Origin: Cornus controversa
Taxonomy: Eukaryota > Streptophyta > Magnoliopsida > Cornales > Cornaceae
Reading direction: 5' to 3'
Length of the DNA stretch: 64,000 nucleotides
Assembly (NCBI GenBank): GCA_026545225.1
Contig: CM048845.1
Span: 121,461,033 to 121,525,032 of the forward strand
Shown here in pieces: positions 37,186 through 49,522 of this stretch (position 1 is its first letter; every line of letters begins with the position of its first letter). Position numbers and translations under genes: made by a program. The notes beneath the pieces were generated by a model that was not told where the DNA came from, searched no databases, and saw only the letters and a program-made list of their open reading frames with translations.

Positions 37186-37598
37186 GTATGTGCCCCGCCC
37201 CTAATCTCTTGTTGCGCCTTGTACGTTTAGCTATATATATAAGTCCTCCATCATATAAGGATCGGACTAAGGTAAATAATTAAGGTCCATCAATATCACT
37301 GTATAATATTATTGGCTGCTCGGTCTTTGCTTTTGTCCTTGTTTTTTGCCTCTTCGTACTCACTCCAGATCAAGCTTCCTCATGCTCTAATATGGTTTAC
37401 CAAAGTTTTTTCAATTTTATACTGAGTCCTCGAGCTTACAAAGTGACTTATTATAGTTTTGAGGATTTCTTGCACCTTCATTCTGGACATATGATAATAC
37501 TATTTTCTAAGTGTCCTTGAATTAGGTATTACTATCCATCAATTGCTTATTCAATTCAACAAATAATTATTTGTATGAATGACTCAAAGCCACCTCAA

Positions 37599-37602
<4 letters not shown>

Positions 37603-37652
<50 letters not shown>
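37603..37652 (+). repeat. (AT)25 microsatellite
   Basis: Uninterrupted AT repeat downstream of exon C; absent at the corresponding place in the duplicate copy. Confidence 0.95.
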
Positions 37653-37655
<3 letters not shown>

Positions 37656-38059
37656 AATAAGCCTCCACTCTCAATCCTCCATTGAAAATTTTGTGGAAGC
37701 CTCTAAGCAGTAGTACGTCAGTGTTGATATCTCGGGAAGCGTGGTTCATTTCTAAGCCCTAAACTAAGTGTCACACACCCAACCCATCATTATCATTGTC
37801 CTTGATCCTGATCCTGATCCTGATCCTGTCCAAATACATCAAAACCCTTCAAAATATGGTACTCCATTAGTACTACCATGGAAAAAGCGCCCGCTTGAAT
37901 TGACTTCTGTACCATTTTTTTTTTCTTACTTTATTACCAATACCGACTCCTGCAAGTTTGAATTTAAAACTAAACAAACTTAGCTTAAATCTATTAACCT
38001 TAGCTTCATATGACCAGAACCCACTATGAATAACACATCAGAATATACTTGAGCCCCTT

Positions 38060-40510
38060 CTGCTAGAACTAGAAGGGGCTCAAGTATCAGCCTGAACTGA
38101 GAGGGTGGTCACCACCGGACCAATGGGCGAATTTTGATAGCAAACCTGATATATCTCTAGGAAATCTTGCTCATATTTCCCTTGTCATCAAGGCATTGGT
38201 TTCAATTCTCTTTCTTTTGTGTCCTTGGGCTAGTTAAGAAAGGAGAATTTGCAAATGACTGTTTAGTATTCAGATATATGGAAACCATAGCACTAGATAA
38301 TCTGTAATTAACTAAATCAAACACATTTGAAGCTCAATTTACAGCTCTGATTGATCATCAGACTGTAAGTACATGGACAGTGTTTTACATGCCTTCCTCT
38401 GCACATCAATTTATGAAAGCTTCTAATTGTGTGCCATGGATCAATGGAAGCTTATACCAATTAATTACAAGCAAACACACACACACACACACATATATAT
38501 ATATGTGGGTGTATATGTATTTGAGATTGAGTGGAGAACTTATCTTAGATATAATGGGTGTGCTAAGGAATTTTACATGCCATATTGGTAGTTTGGCAAC
38601 ATTAAGAGCACAATTGGTGGACTTTTGCAGAATAAGAGAAAAAAGGGTTGGTAATTGCTTGGAAGAGAACATACCCACCAACTCATGTCTGCAAGTTGGA
38701 TTCTCAAGCAGCCATTACTGGGAGGCATCAAATTAAGTTGCCATAGTTCACCAAACTTGTTAGTTTCTACCAAAGTCATCCATTTCAATCCTTCCATCTT
38801 CTGTAGTTGGACAGATAATCAGATTCTATCCGCCCACATATATATTGAATCTCCAAGCAACAATTATATTAATTTCTTAGTATAATTAACCTTAGAAATT
38901 ATAGGAGGTGGGCACCTAATTAAATATTAATGTGAATCCGGATATTCTGCATGTATTGCGTGTTTGACTTTGATCTTTCTACATGTTTGCACTGCTGATA
39001 GTTGTGATTGATAATATTAAAATTGAAAGATGGATCAGTTGCTTAATTTTTTCAGAGGTTGATATATATGGTTACCCCACCTAGAATTCCAATTGTTATT
39101 GGTAGCCTTTCAATTTCAAGTTGTAAATGCATGGTTATAAAATTATAATGTATCTAGGTTAGGTAGATTCCGTGCAGAAAACGCGGTTCACTAATGTAAA
39201 TTAATTTGTATTTATTAAGACTATGTATGTATGTCAACTTTTTCCATTCCAACAGAAGCTTCTCTTTGAAAACTCCCACCAAATTGCTCTACTTTGTCAA
39301 AGGTCATTTAGTTATGATAGGTGATGAGAAATAAAATTTTCAAATAATGTCCACATCCTGCTGGCTTTGAATATGTGTATGAGGACTGTATGAGTTTAGT
39401 GGGTAACTTAAAAATTTTCATATTTCATATCTCTCTCTCTCTCTCTCTCAAAAAAATGCATCCCCACCTCCACCCAACCTCCTTTCTCATATTTAGGTTC
39501 TTGATCTTCATCTTAATCCTCCACGCCCAGAGATGTGTATGTGCCGATGATGAGAAATTCACCACCTGTCGTGATCAGTTATTCGAGTGTGGAGACCTTA
39601 CGAACATTAGCTATCCATTCTGGGGAGTGAACCGACCTGCGTACTGTGGTTACCCAGGTTTCAATCTAAGCTGTCAAGAAAGTGTCCCACGACTCACAAT
39701 TCAGTCAACAACATACCGAGTGCTAGGAATCGACAACACAGCACAGACTCTCACAGTTGCTAGAGATGATTTCTGGAATAATATTTGTCCAACATATCTC
39801 CATAATGCTACCTTGGATTCCAATTCCAATCTCTTTAGCTATACTTCCAATACAGCGAACTTGACTGTGTCCTATGGTTGCCCCTTGATTCCTGGCCAAA
39901 CGCAGTCACTGGCGCCTAATCAGTTTATTTGCACAGTGAACGGTACCGAGAGCAACAGCTATTATTGGATCACCAGTAACTTTGAAGTGTCAACATGCAC
40001 CCACACAATCATAGTTCAAGTTTTAGCTGAGGCTTTAAAAAACACTTCACTGAATATTTCAGCAGCTCTTAACGATGGTTTTGGGTTACGGTGGGAAGCA
40101 TATGATACATCCTGCAACCAATGTGTCCAATCTGGTGGGCGATGTGGGTATAATAATGATTCGAATTCGTTTACTTGCTACTGCGCGGATCAACCTTATA
40201 CATTAGAGTGTGGCGGGACTCCAAGCGGAACTGGTATGTGCCCCCCTAATCTTAGCTTGTTGCTCTCGTTTACCCTAGTCAAGTGTTGATATCTAAGGCC
40301 TAAACTATTACATATGGATTAGGAATATGTGTAGTAATCCAACCTGTTTTTTACATATCTCTTGTTCTTCGGCATTCTATTTACCCTCTTTGGACTTCTG
40401 TTGAATTTTTAAAAAAAAGGTGTCATAGGATCCAAATAGGTCTTGTTGTGTCACACACCCAACCCATCCTTGTCCTTGATCCTGTCCAAGTACATCAAAA
40501 AAAACCCTTC
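38060..40510 (+). repeat. Segmental duplication, copy 2 (contains ectodomain exon D)
   Basis: Partner of 34991-37850. Small indels separate the copies: a (CA)n(TA)n at about 38475-38504 and a CT run before the ATG at about 39432-39449 are specific to this copy. Confidence 0.85.
39456..40233 (+). CDS. LRK10L ectodomain exon D (GUB_WAK_bind + WAK_assoc), no kinase attached
   Basis: Near-twin of exon C. The start at 39456 is chosen on the shared MHP.LHPTSFLI signal peptide; the in-frame ATG at 39375 lies upstream of a CT-run leader. Domain landmarks: CRDQLFECGDLTNISYPFWG (the first domain Cys pair starts TTCRD, so the usual CG is CR), YCGYPGFNLSC, DDFWNNICP and YGCPL, then GFGLRWEAYDTSCNQC, GGRCGYN and CYCAD. 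It differs from C by small in-frame insertions (SNSN, WITSNFEVS) and many substitutions. The donor at 40234 (ACT-G/gtatgt) is phase 1. Unspliced translation ends at 40289. No kinase exon lies before exon E. Confidence 0.87.
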
Positions 40511-40614
40511 ATAATATGGTACATATCTTCTTTCCTACACTAGCTCTTACCTTTACTGGTTAGGGAATTACATAAGTTTCAAATCCTTGTTGAACAACGG
40601 ATATGCAGTATCTC

Positions 40615-40952
40615 CCAAAATAATAAAATAGTAGTAATTAATCTCATACAAATCGGTTAAGATTTTGTTTTGCAGAACTTTTGTTTCGACTTTTATGCAG
40701 AAGAAAAAGAGAAGCAGAAATTAAATTAAAAAGTTAGTATTCACCAGTTTTCTTTGAACGCTTTTTTTGAACTTTGAAGAGTACCAAAATAATAAAATAG
40801 TAGTAATTAATCTCATACAAATCGGTTAAGATTTTGTTTTGCAGAACTTTTGTTTTGACTTTTATGCAGAAGAAAAAGAGAAGTAGAAATTAAATTAAAA
40901 AGTTAGTATTCACCAGTTTTCTTTGAACGCTTTTTTTGAACTTTGAAACTCT
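40615..40952 (+). repeat. 169-bp tandem duplication
   Basis: The block beginning ccaaaataataaaatagtag at 40615 is repeated at 40784 almost base for base, including 'aaatcggttaagattttgtt' and 'tcaccagttttctttgaacg'. Only a few substitutions are visible, so the duplication is recent. Confidence 0.92.
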
Positions 40953-42333
40953 TCGATCCTACCAATTCAAACACTCTCTAAAACGACATTTTAACTTCAA
41001 AAAATCAAAAACCTCTTCTTAAAAGCCATCCAAACATAGCTAAATAGGGTTGATACCACTGCCATGGAAAAACGCCAACTTTGACTTCTGTTTTCAGTGC
41101 TTTCCTACCATATTTTTTTTTCCTACTTTATTGCCAATACCGACTCCTGCAAGTTTGAATTTTGACTGGTAGGTTTTATATTCTGTAAAGTACTACTAAT
41201 AATATTTATCGTGTATATATATATATATGAAGCTGGCTTTATTTTTTATTTTTTTATTTTTCATAGAAGCTGGCTTTATTGACTTAGTGTTTGCTCTTCT
41301 GATACTCGATATATTATTATAAGCAGTACAATATACGTTTGGTTCCCGGTACTTTCGTCGATGGTTTTAAATGGGAAAATTATAGAATACCCAAACAGAT
41401 CGTTCATGTATAAGAAAGAGTAGAGTTGGTAAACAATTCACAGATTGGTGTGAGTAGCCTATTAACTACTCCAACTGTACGTAATTAATTCTTTCTATAT
41501 ATTACTAAATTAAATTGACTAAGGTTTCTTCGTTGAATAAAAAGTAGGGCTTTCTATTTAATAATCTTATTATTTAAGAAAGGATAAGATTATTAATTAT
41601 TTTATAGGTTTTTTTATTGTTAATTTTTTAATGCCTACCAAATTTTTCCATAACAATAATAATGCAGCATTATTTTATTATATATTTTTGATTAGTTAAA
41701 TACTCTCGTGCATATCTGTGGTTTTTTTTTTCTTTCAATTTAAAAGATAGAGACAACAACAAAAAAATTTTAATAACTCACACACTCGATTACAGAGACT
41801 CAATCTTTATTTTATTCAAGATATATATATATATATAGTTTTTTTCCCCGGGTATGTGACAATAGAATATTGTGGTCTTTGCGATGACAGGCTAAATGGG
41901 ATAAGATTAAACAAAGTTTCGATTGAACAATTCATTTGTTTTGTGTGGTTGGTAATGACAAAAACAGTATAATGACAGGCTATATAATATGCACTAAATT
42001 TAAAATATTGAATACACTTGAAAGAAACATGTGAAATTTATATTGATCATACCGATATTTAAATTTTATGAAAAATAGGGCTCTAATATTAGGTCAAAAT
42101 GGACTGCAATACTCCTCTAATAAGTAATACCATACCATACAATGCAATATTGCAATGGCATTAAACATGAAAAGTTTCAATACAGGACAACCCCACAAGA
42201 ATCTCAGAGTCAACTAAAGCCAGCCAGCCTCCATGCTGAGATCATTCAACGTTCAAAATTCCAACCACCCGAGACTCACTTCAAAACCCTTCTCTCTCTA
42301 TCTTACTCATGACTCTCTCACTCCTCCATCCAA
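40953..42333 (+). promoter_or_regulatory. Non-coding region and leader upstream of exon E
   Basis: AT-rich with small TA runs and no gene. The last about 100 bases before the ATG at 42334 are CT-rich, as in plant TATA-less leaders. Confidence 0.45.
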
Positions 42334-45300
42334 ATGCCTCTCTCTCACTCAACTTCTCTTTTCTCCTTCTCTCCGATCATCGCCGCCGTCCTCACCGTCT
42401 TCTCCGGCTACCTCACGGTGTCGTTTTCTGAAGGTATCACCTACTCCGATTGTGACCGTACCTTCACCTGTGGTTCCATCAACGACATCACCTATCCGTT
42501 CACCGGCGGCGACCGACCAAATTTTTGCGGCCCATCCGGGTTCCGACTCACATGCCGGGACAACCACACCGAGTTCACTACTAACTCAGTGACTTACCGA
42601 GTTCTTCAGATAAACCAAAGTGGAAAAACCCTAACCCTTGCCAGGTTAGACCTATGGAACAACACTTGTCCCCAAACGTTTGTCAATTCCACTCCTAATT
42701 CTACTCTTTTCAACACCAGTGTGGGAAATGTGGATCTTACGCTGTTCTATGGTTGTTCTTCTCCGCCTATACCCTACGAACGTCACAATCTGTTTAATTG
42801 CAATGTGAGTGGATTCAATTCTAGTGATGCCTATTCCTTGATTGGTCCGGTTCCAAGTGATCCGATTGCCGGAATCATTAGGTGCGACGTTAGTATCACG
42901 GTTCCAGTATTCTGGGACGCCGGTCAGAGGCTCGCCGGCAATCGGTCCACTCTGGGGGAGGTTTTGATGGGAGGTTTTAGTGTGAATTATATTGACCCTT
43001 ATGATAATCAGTGTTCGGAATGTACTGGGTATGGTGGGCGATGTACATTTGATTCAAATTCGGAAGAATCTGTTTGTATGTGCGATAACAGACCGTGCCC
43101 TGTAAATGCAGCTCCTCCTGCTCCTCCTACTCCTAGAGCAGGTACTTCACCTTTCCTGCCATGGAAGTGATAGTTGTTAAGGATTTATTTATAATTTATT
43201 GTCATTATTAGAAGCGTTTGAGTAGAATTGAAGGGGATGAAAGAGTACTCTTCCCCCCACAGTCCAGGTAAAGAGGTTAGCATAATTTCATTTTGTTGGT
43301 TTTCTACATAGAAGGGCTTTGCTTATGAGTTATTACTAGGATTCAATAGTGTTTCATGGGAGTAGTATTATCATTGAATAATGTTTGACAAGGCACTTAT
43401 ATACAGTGGATATGGTATAGTTCAAAGAGTATAGTGTGGAGTATATCTAGTCACCTTCATCAATTGTGGCCTCATATCTGGGAATTTTAGGCAAACGTTC
43501 TGACTTCTGATTCTGTGTCTATAAATGTGTCTAGCCCTATGGTTATTTGGGGGGCCCTCAGTGAATGTTTAGTTCTCTCCTTACAGACAATCTTAGCCTT
43601 TTAGGCTCTTAAGAGTACCAAAAATGGAAAATTTAGTTCACCTTCTGGCATGTTATCCTCTATCAGCTTAATTCCGTCAGTCTTCTCTCCTCTTTATTAA
43701 ACATACATTGTACTTCACACGTCACAATCCCTATGATATCCCACATTTATGGTTCTCTAATTTCATAATACAATAACGCGGAACTTCAAATTTGCTGTAC
43801 TGCTCTTTGTCGATAATATGTTCATTTGTTAGAAACGTGGGTATACAATTTATGAAACATAAAGGATTAGAGAAGTCAATTTGCTGAAGCCAAACCTTCC
43901 CATGGTGCCTAGGTCCTGAACTAGTTTAGTTGTTACCATAACTAGACTTAAATTCACCCCTCAACATGCCCACAAAGTCTGATTTTGATGGAAGAAAGGT
44001 TGTTAGAGAAACAACACAACCTGCAATTGAGTCTGGAATTCTTTATTCTTTTATTGAGTGCTAATTGTAATCATCATTCATCATGATTGGTTACAGAGAA
44101 GAAACTAAAAATGATTGGTTGTTGAAGTTTCAGTGGTTTCATTTATCATATCTGGTCATTTACAAAAGAAAGGAAGTTACAGAGAAGAAACCAAAAACAA
44201 AATGATTGGTTGCTGAAGTTTCAGTGGTTTTATTTCGTGTCTGTATTAGTTTTATGCGAGATGAGTTGTGCCCCTTTTGCATCTATTGCTTATCAATATT
44301 AATATCTGGTTTTAAGGTCCATTGTTTTGCTCTTTACTTCTTGATCTCTGACACCACAAGCAATTGTGGACAAGGTTAAATTTTTTCTTTCCCTAGTTGG
44401 TACACACCCACCCCCAAAGAATTGTTTGCACCCAAGAGGACTTGATCCTTAGACCTAATGCTTGCTAGGCACAAGGGTCAAGTTCTTTATCCACTTGAAC
44501 CAACCCCTTGGGATTCTGGACAAGGTTAAATTCATTCACAAAAGTGCTCGAGATGATCAATATAACGAGTTACGAGCTCATCTATTTTATTGAAAGTTTA
44601 TGTAGCAAAACTTTAATTTGCCTTTCTATTACCTGCATTTTTGTTTCTTGGGCATTCTAGAGAAGAAGTATTTTAGTAGATCCTTTTTCTTTTCCAATTG
44701 TTTTTTGAAATTGTCACTTTCTTCCTACTTGGTGGTCGTACTCAGCGACAGGATGTTTGCATCTATACAGACTGCTAGCTAACAATCTTAGTGGATTAGT
44801 TTATTGGAAAGGTTGCATGGAGAAGAACAGTTACCAACAAACTAATTGGAAGAATATAATTCAACTATGGATCACCATTTTAATCTAATTTGATTTAGTC
44901 ATTCCTGTTTCAACTAACGTTTCTGGATCTCATGATTGTTGCAGGGAGCAGTAGTCAACCTCCATCTGGTAAAAAAGAAAATGTGACACTTCCAATAGGT
45001 ATTATGTCATCCTGTTAGAAACAGACCTTGATATTTTCAAGTTCCAACATGGTTAGTGGCTTGGTAAAGAAATTTAATTCCTTATCTTTTATTTCCAGGC
45101 CTCGCCATAGGAGGTACACTCTTTCTTTGCGTTGGCCTAGCATGGTTTTTCTTATCCTGGAGACAAAAGAAAAAACGGCTCGCTGCAGAATCTGTGCAAA
45201 CTAAAAGCAAAGACATTGAGGCTCCTCCTTCAAGCAAAGGCCTTTCTATCACTCCTTCAACTAATTTCTCCCAAAGCATTCCTTCTTATCCCTCCTTGTC

Positions 45301-46477
45301 CTCAAAGTCTGACCTCGAAAAGGCGAGCACCTACTTTGGAGTTCAGGTCTTCAGCTATGCTGAACTCGAAGAAGCCACTGAAAACTTTGACCCTTCTAAA
45401 GAACTTGGAGATGGTGGCTTTGGCACTGTGTACTATGGTACGAGGATAAACCCTTGTATATCTAATCAGTGGCAATATAACCACGCATTTAATAATTGAT
45501 TTGTCTTTTCTGAACTGGTTCTTTCAATTCTATCAGGCAAGCTCCATGATGGTCGCATAGTTGCAGTTAAGCGCCTATACGAGAACAATTTCAAGCGTGT
45601 GGAGCAATTTGTGAATGAAGTTCAGATCCTGACTACTTTACGGCACGAAAACCTAGTGACACTGTATGGATGCACGTCGAGACGAAGTCGAGAACTCCTC
45701 CTTGTTTATGAATATATCTCTAACGGAACGGTGGCCGATCATCTACATGGCAAACGAGCAAATTCTGGTTTGCTTTCTTGGCCTGTCCGATTGAGCATTG
45801 CCATAGAAACAGCTGATGCTCTGGCTTACCTTCATGCATCAGATGTCATTCATCGCGATGTCAAAACCAACAACATTCTCCTAGACAATAACTTCCGTGT
45901 AAAAGTGGCTGATTTTGGGCTTTCTCGATTGTTTCCCAATGATGTAACCCATGTGTCGACTGCTCCACAAGGGACGCCTGGCTACGTTGATCCTGAGTAC
46001 TACCAATGCTACCAACTAACAGAGAAGAGTGATGTTTATAGCTTTGGGGTTGTTTTGGTTGAGCTTATCTCAGCAAAACAAGCTGTGGACACCAATAGGC
46101 ATCGGCATGATATTAATTTGGCAAATATGGCCGTCAACAAAATCCAAAATCAGACATTGCATGAGTTGGTGGATCCAACGCTTGGGTTTGAAACAGATAG
46201 TTCCGTGAGGAAGATGATTACATTGGTGGCGCAGTTGGCTTTCCGATGCCTGCAACAGGAGAAGGACATGAGGCCTTCAATGCAAGAAGTGCTGGAGGCT
46301 TTGAAAGGAATCAAGAATGAAAAGTTCAATGTAGAAAAAGCAGAGATAATGGACATTGTGGACATTGTGGATATTACGGAGGATGATGTTGGGCTCCTGA
46401 AGGCTAACCCTCCCCCAATATCGCCAGATTCACAGAAATGGGTTAGCAGCTCGACTACACCTAATTCTAGTGGTTAA
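42334..46477 (+). CDS. LRK10L-1-type receptor-like kinase (complete, four exons)
   Basis: The only complete receptor in the window. Exon 1, 42334-43141: signal peptide, GUB_WAK_bind (CDRTFTCGSINDITYPFTG, FCGPSGFRLTC) and WAK_assoc (CSECTGYGGRCTF, CMCDN), ending GCA-G before gtactt. Exon 2, 44945-44998: short linker. Exon 3, 45099-45437: membrane segment (GLAIGGTLFLCVGLAWFFLSW) with basic stop-transfer RQKKKR, juxtamembrane region and P-loop LGDGGFGTVYYG. Exon 4, 45537-46477: the rest of the kinase with VAVKRLYEN, HRDVKTNNILLD (RD type), DFGLSR, GTPGYVDPEY and a short C-tail. All junctions are GT-AG, phase 1, and frame-consistent. It is an active-looking plasma-membrane Ser/Thr kinase. Intron 1 (1.8 kb) holds a SINE. 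Its entry phase also fits the orphan ectodomain exons A-D. Confidence 0.93.
44367..44532 (-). mobile_element. Au-type SINE with 16-bp target duplication
   Basis: The tRNA-derived element occupies 44383-44516, read on the minus strand. It has an A-box-like ggttcaagtgg and a B-box-like ggatcaagtcc, and the block 'cctcttgggtgcaaacaat' typical of plant Au SINEs. Both sides carry tggacaaggttaaatt (44367-44382 and 44517-44532), a perfect target duplication. It lies in intron 1 of the receptor kinase, antisense to it. Confidence 0.85.
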
Positions 46478-48492
46478 TATATCCCTGTCATTTTGCTTAA
46501 ATATATATCCCTGTCATTTTGCTTAAATATTAAAAGTAGGTGATAATAGTATTGTTAACACTCATGAGCACAGATGTTACTCTGTGGGTTAGAATTTCAC
46601 TTTCTTTGATGTACCTTGCTTTGTTTTGTTGTTCATAGAAGATAAACATGAGACATCGTCTATAGAAGTGAGTTTAAGGAGAATGTAAATAGTAAGTATA
46701 GTCAAAAACCTAAATAATGTTTATATTTTGGGTGTAATGTAATATACATACACATTGTCATTTTGTATGGTTGAGTCATGTTTTAGCCATTTGGATTTGA
46801 ATGCATGGTCTTCTCTCGAAATTCATCTATTCCTCTGTGTTTTACATTACATTTAAGTCACCTTCTACATAAATACATTATATTTAAGTCCTGAAAATCC
46901 TTTCTTAATAATAATGTATATCATGAGGGTACTTTCACTCCCAGTGTCATATATATGTTTGCATTTAGAGTAGTTTCTCAATTTAGTGCTTAGCTTTGCT
47001 ATAAAAAAAAATAGTGCCAAGCGGGCACTCTTAATGATAGGTCTCCTAGGATAGCTCCTTTCTTGTCTTTTCCAAATAAAGAAATCACCTCACCTCACCT
47101 CACCTCACCTCAGCATGGAAAAAGATAAAGATTTCACAATAAGAATCAATTTTCTTTACAATTTAGATAGCCTTATTATCATGAAAGAATCAATATCTCT
47201 TCGTTTTCTCTTTTCCTTTTGTATTTCATTTTTACTAGGTGGAAGGTAAAATACAAGAAATTTTGTTTTGTCACTTCAGACGGAAAATTGTTTTGCGATA
47301 ATTATAAAAGACAATTCTATGAAAATATGATTTTTTTTATCTGAATTTAAAAAATGAGTTTTAAAAACTGCCAACCAATTAAATTTTTATATAATTTTTT
47401 AATTCAGTTCTCGTAAAACTGTTTTGAAAAAACTAAACCAGCCATACTTTCATTCTTCTTCTTCTTCTCCTCCTCCAAGAGATCTCTTTTAATTACTTGA
47501 TTAAGAAAGATTTGAAAATTTAGGAATGCTTCTTCTTCTTTAAATTAATTGATTTTTTATCCTCTTTTAATTACTTGAGAAAGTCTAGAAAATTTAGGAA
47601 TGCAGAGACAATATGAGATGGATCCTGAAAAAGAGATTTCTAGTTATAATCAAGAAATGATTTGTGTATATTCTTATGACATATTTGCGGGATTTGGAAC
47701 AGCCATAGGAATATATGCTAGAAGCCTATAAGGCTAGAACAAACGATTTCAATTACAACAATCCTCTAATAAATGCCTTGCAACTTTTACAACAATAAAT
47801 ATAATATATAGAATAATAATCAATCAAATTTGGCAAAGCTTCAACTAAGAAAAGAATAAAATTAAAAAATATGGCAAAGAATAAAATAGAATATTTTTTT
47901 ACTACTGGTTAGAATGTAAAAAAATAAAATAAAAAATCTCCTCTCAAACCTTCAACTAAGAAAATACTTCATGACTGATGGAAATTACTCTTTTCCATCA
48001 AACAGTTTTTTTATCTTAGATATTACAAATTTGTTTAATTACCTAAAAACAATTTCAAATTTTAAATTTCAATTGGTGTCTAATCTTCCAAGTTGGTGCC
48101 ACGTGTAAGCACCATGCTTTCAATGGATGATGATGTGAAAAAGACCAAACTAGACAGATCGATATTCTCGTAAACAAGCCGTCCTGCATTCCTCCGTATA
48201 GTATATCTTTTTAAAATAAATAAATAAATAAATAAGCACCACTCTCATTTGCCCTTTCCTTTGTCCAAATGCAACTCAGCTTTCTCTCTCTATCTCTCCC
48301 TCTCTCACTTGAAAGTGTAAAGACGAATCAAAGAATCTATGGCCAACACACAAACCCATACACCAGAAGCTAAGATCTCACTTTCTCTCACTAGGAATAA
48401 ATCATTTATGATATCGATTGGTTCAAAGATTTGGTGAGAGAAAGAGACTGCAGATCGATCGACAGAGAGAATTCTTTCAAATTCTATCCAAA
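46478..48492. other. Non-coding region between the receptor kinase and the small unknown gene
   Basis: 3' flank of the kinase, where 'atatccctgtcattttgctt' is duplicated at 46479-46525. A (CACCT)5 run lies at about 47087-47112. AT-rich sequence follows. Near 48190-48235 'gtatatctttttaaaataaa' precedes a CT-rich leader (48243-48307), the likely promoter of the 48493 gene. No other gene seen. Confidence 0.5.
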
Positions 48493-48954
48493 ATGGCTAC
48501 TCTTCAGAAATTCAAGCTTTTAGCCACTCAGTGCGCTGTCGCCGGAAGCCCAACACGGAGTCCAACAACAAGCCCCGTAATTCACCTCCGACGCCGCAGA
48601 ACCCTACGGATGTTCCTCAGCCGCAACGCCAGCGGTGGCCACCGCCTTCCCCGCCGCGAGGACTCGCCCGATCGACAGGGAACCGTCGGCGATTCACCGG
48701 AGAAGAGCAAGGAATTAGTCGTCAGCCACAAGCTGAAGGATTTGTTCGTCTCTTCGCCGCCGTTCGAAGATAGAGGTTCAGAGAAGGTCGGGAATGAAAG
48801 GGAAGTGTTTTTACCAGCAACCGGTGGTGCCGGTGCCGACGATACTGGGCGGCGCGTCGGCGGACATCGCTCGCTAAGGCCGTTATCGGCGACGTTACGG
48901 CAGCGATTACTGAGAAGAGCTTGGCGTCCTGTACTCGTCACCATAGATGAGTAG
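48493..48954 (+). CDS. Small conserved plant protein of unknown function, single exon
   Basis: A 153-residue basic protein. I chose the ATG at 48493 (context aaaATGG) over the upstream in-frame ATG at 48418, because the conserved plant N-terminus begins MATLQKFKLLATQ and the upstream codons look like leader. The N-terminal block includes CAVAGSPTRSPTTSPVIHL and an Arg-rich RRRRTLRMFL; the middle has SHKLKDLFVSSPPFED; the C-terminus is WRPVLVTIDE. I recall similar uncharacterised plant proteins sharing these three blocks, but no function. It has no membrane segment or known catalytic domain. The region is clearly more GC-rich than its surroundings, as expected for a real coding exon, and the frame is open to a TAG. 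The antisense frame at 48944-48582 is its shadow. Confidence 0.8.
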   Translation: MATLQKFKLLATQCAVAGSPTRSPTTSPVIHLRRRRTLRMFLSRNASGGHRLPRREDSPDRQGTVGDSPEKSKELVVSHKLKDLFVSSPPFEDRGSEKVGNEREVFLPATGGAGADDTGRRVGGHRSLRPLSATLRQRLLRRAWRPVLVTIDE

Positions 48955-49491
48955 TCTTGGGATTGTACGGATATTTCAAATAATTTAATTTTGATTTTAA
49001 TATATTTTTTATATAAAAAAAAAAAACAAATTAAGGTCTGTAAAGGCGTGCGTTGGTACTTGGTAACCGCAACCGCAAGATATGGCTGTGTTGGCGCAGG
49101 ATAGCAGGGGAAACTGTCTTAATAACAAGTAAACTGCGCTTGGGGCGGCGTATTTTATCTACCGAACAATGATGGTTTTCTAACCAAGAAGGCAAGTGAT
49201 AAGCTTTTTGTTATTATTATTTATTAAAAATTTGTTGAATTGAATATTTGCTTTATTAAGGGAAAGGGTGTGTGGGGTAGGGGCCATTGAAGGTGCCATA
49301 GATCATGACGACAATCTTATGGAAAGACATAAAAAGTCGATCAATAATTTAATTGGAAGTTCTGTCTCATTGCAGCTTCACTTATGTTTCTTCTTTGATA
49401 TGTTTCATCCAAAATGTGTGGGGTACACCCATATGTACTTTTGCATCCCTACTCTTAATTTTTTTGGTCCTACTGATCATTTTAGACCACG

Positions 49492-49522
<31 letters not shown>

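Larger units (their letters stand above)
34991..37850 (+). repeat. Segmental duplication, copy 1 (contains ectodomain exon C)
   Basis: About 2.9 kb closely matched by 38060-40510. It includes promoter sequence, the exon and 3' flank. Shared landmarks: 'gagggtggtcaccaccggac', 'gggtgtgctatcaatcc'-like blocks, 'gaacataccaccaactcat'-like blocks, 'tcaaataatgtccacatcct'. The 3' flank has five GATCCT-type units at 37800-37828, where copy 2 has one. Confidence 0.85.

Noticed and set aside
37795-37830. GATCCT hexamer run as a possible CRISPR-like or regulatory repeat
   Set aside because: Simple slippage repeat; the duplicate copy has a single unit and there are no spacers.
48582-48944. Antisense frame opposite the 48493 gene
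   Set aside because: GC-rich shadow; the plus-strand product has conserved blocks and the antisense one has none.
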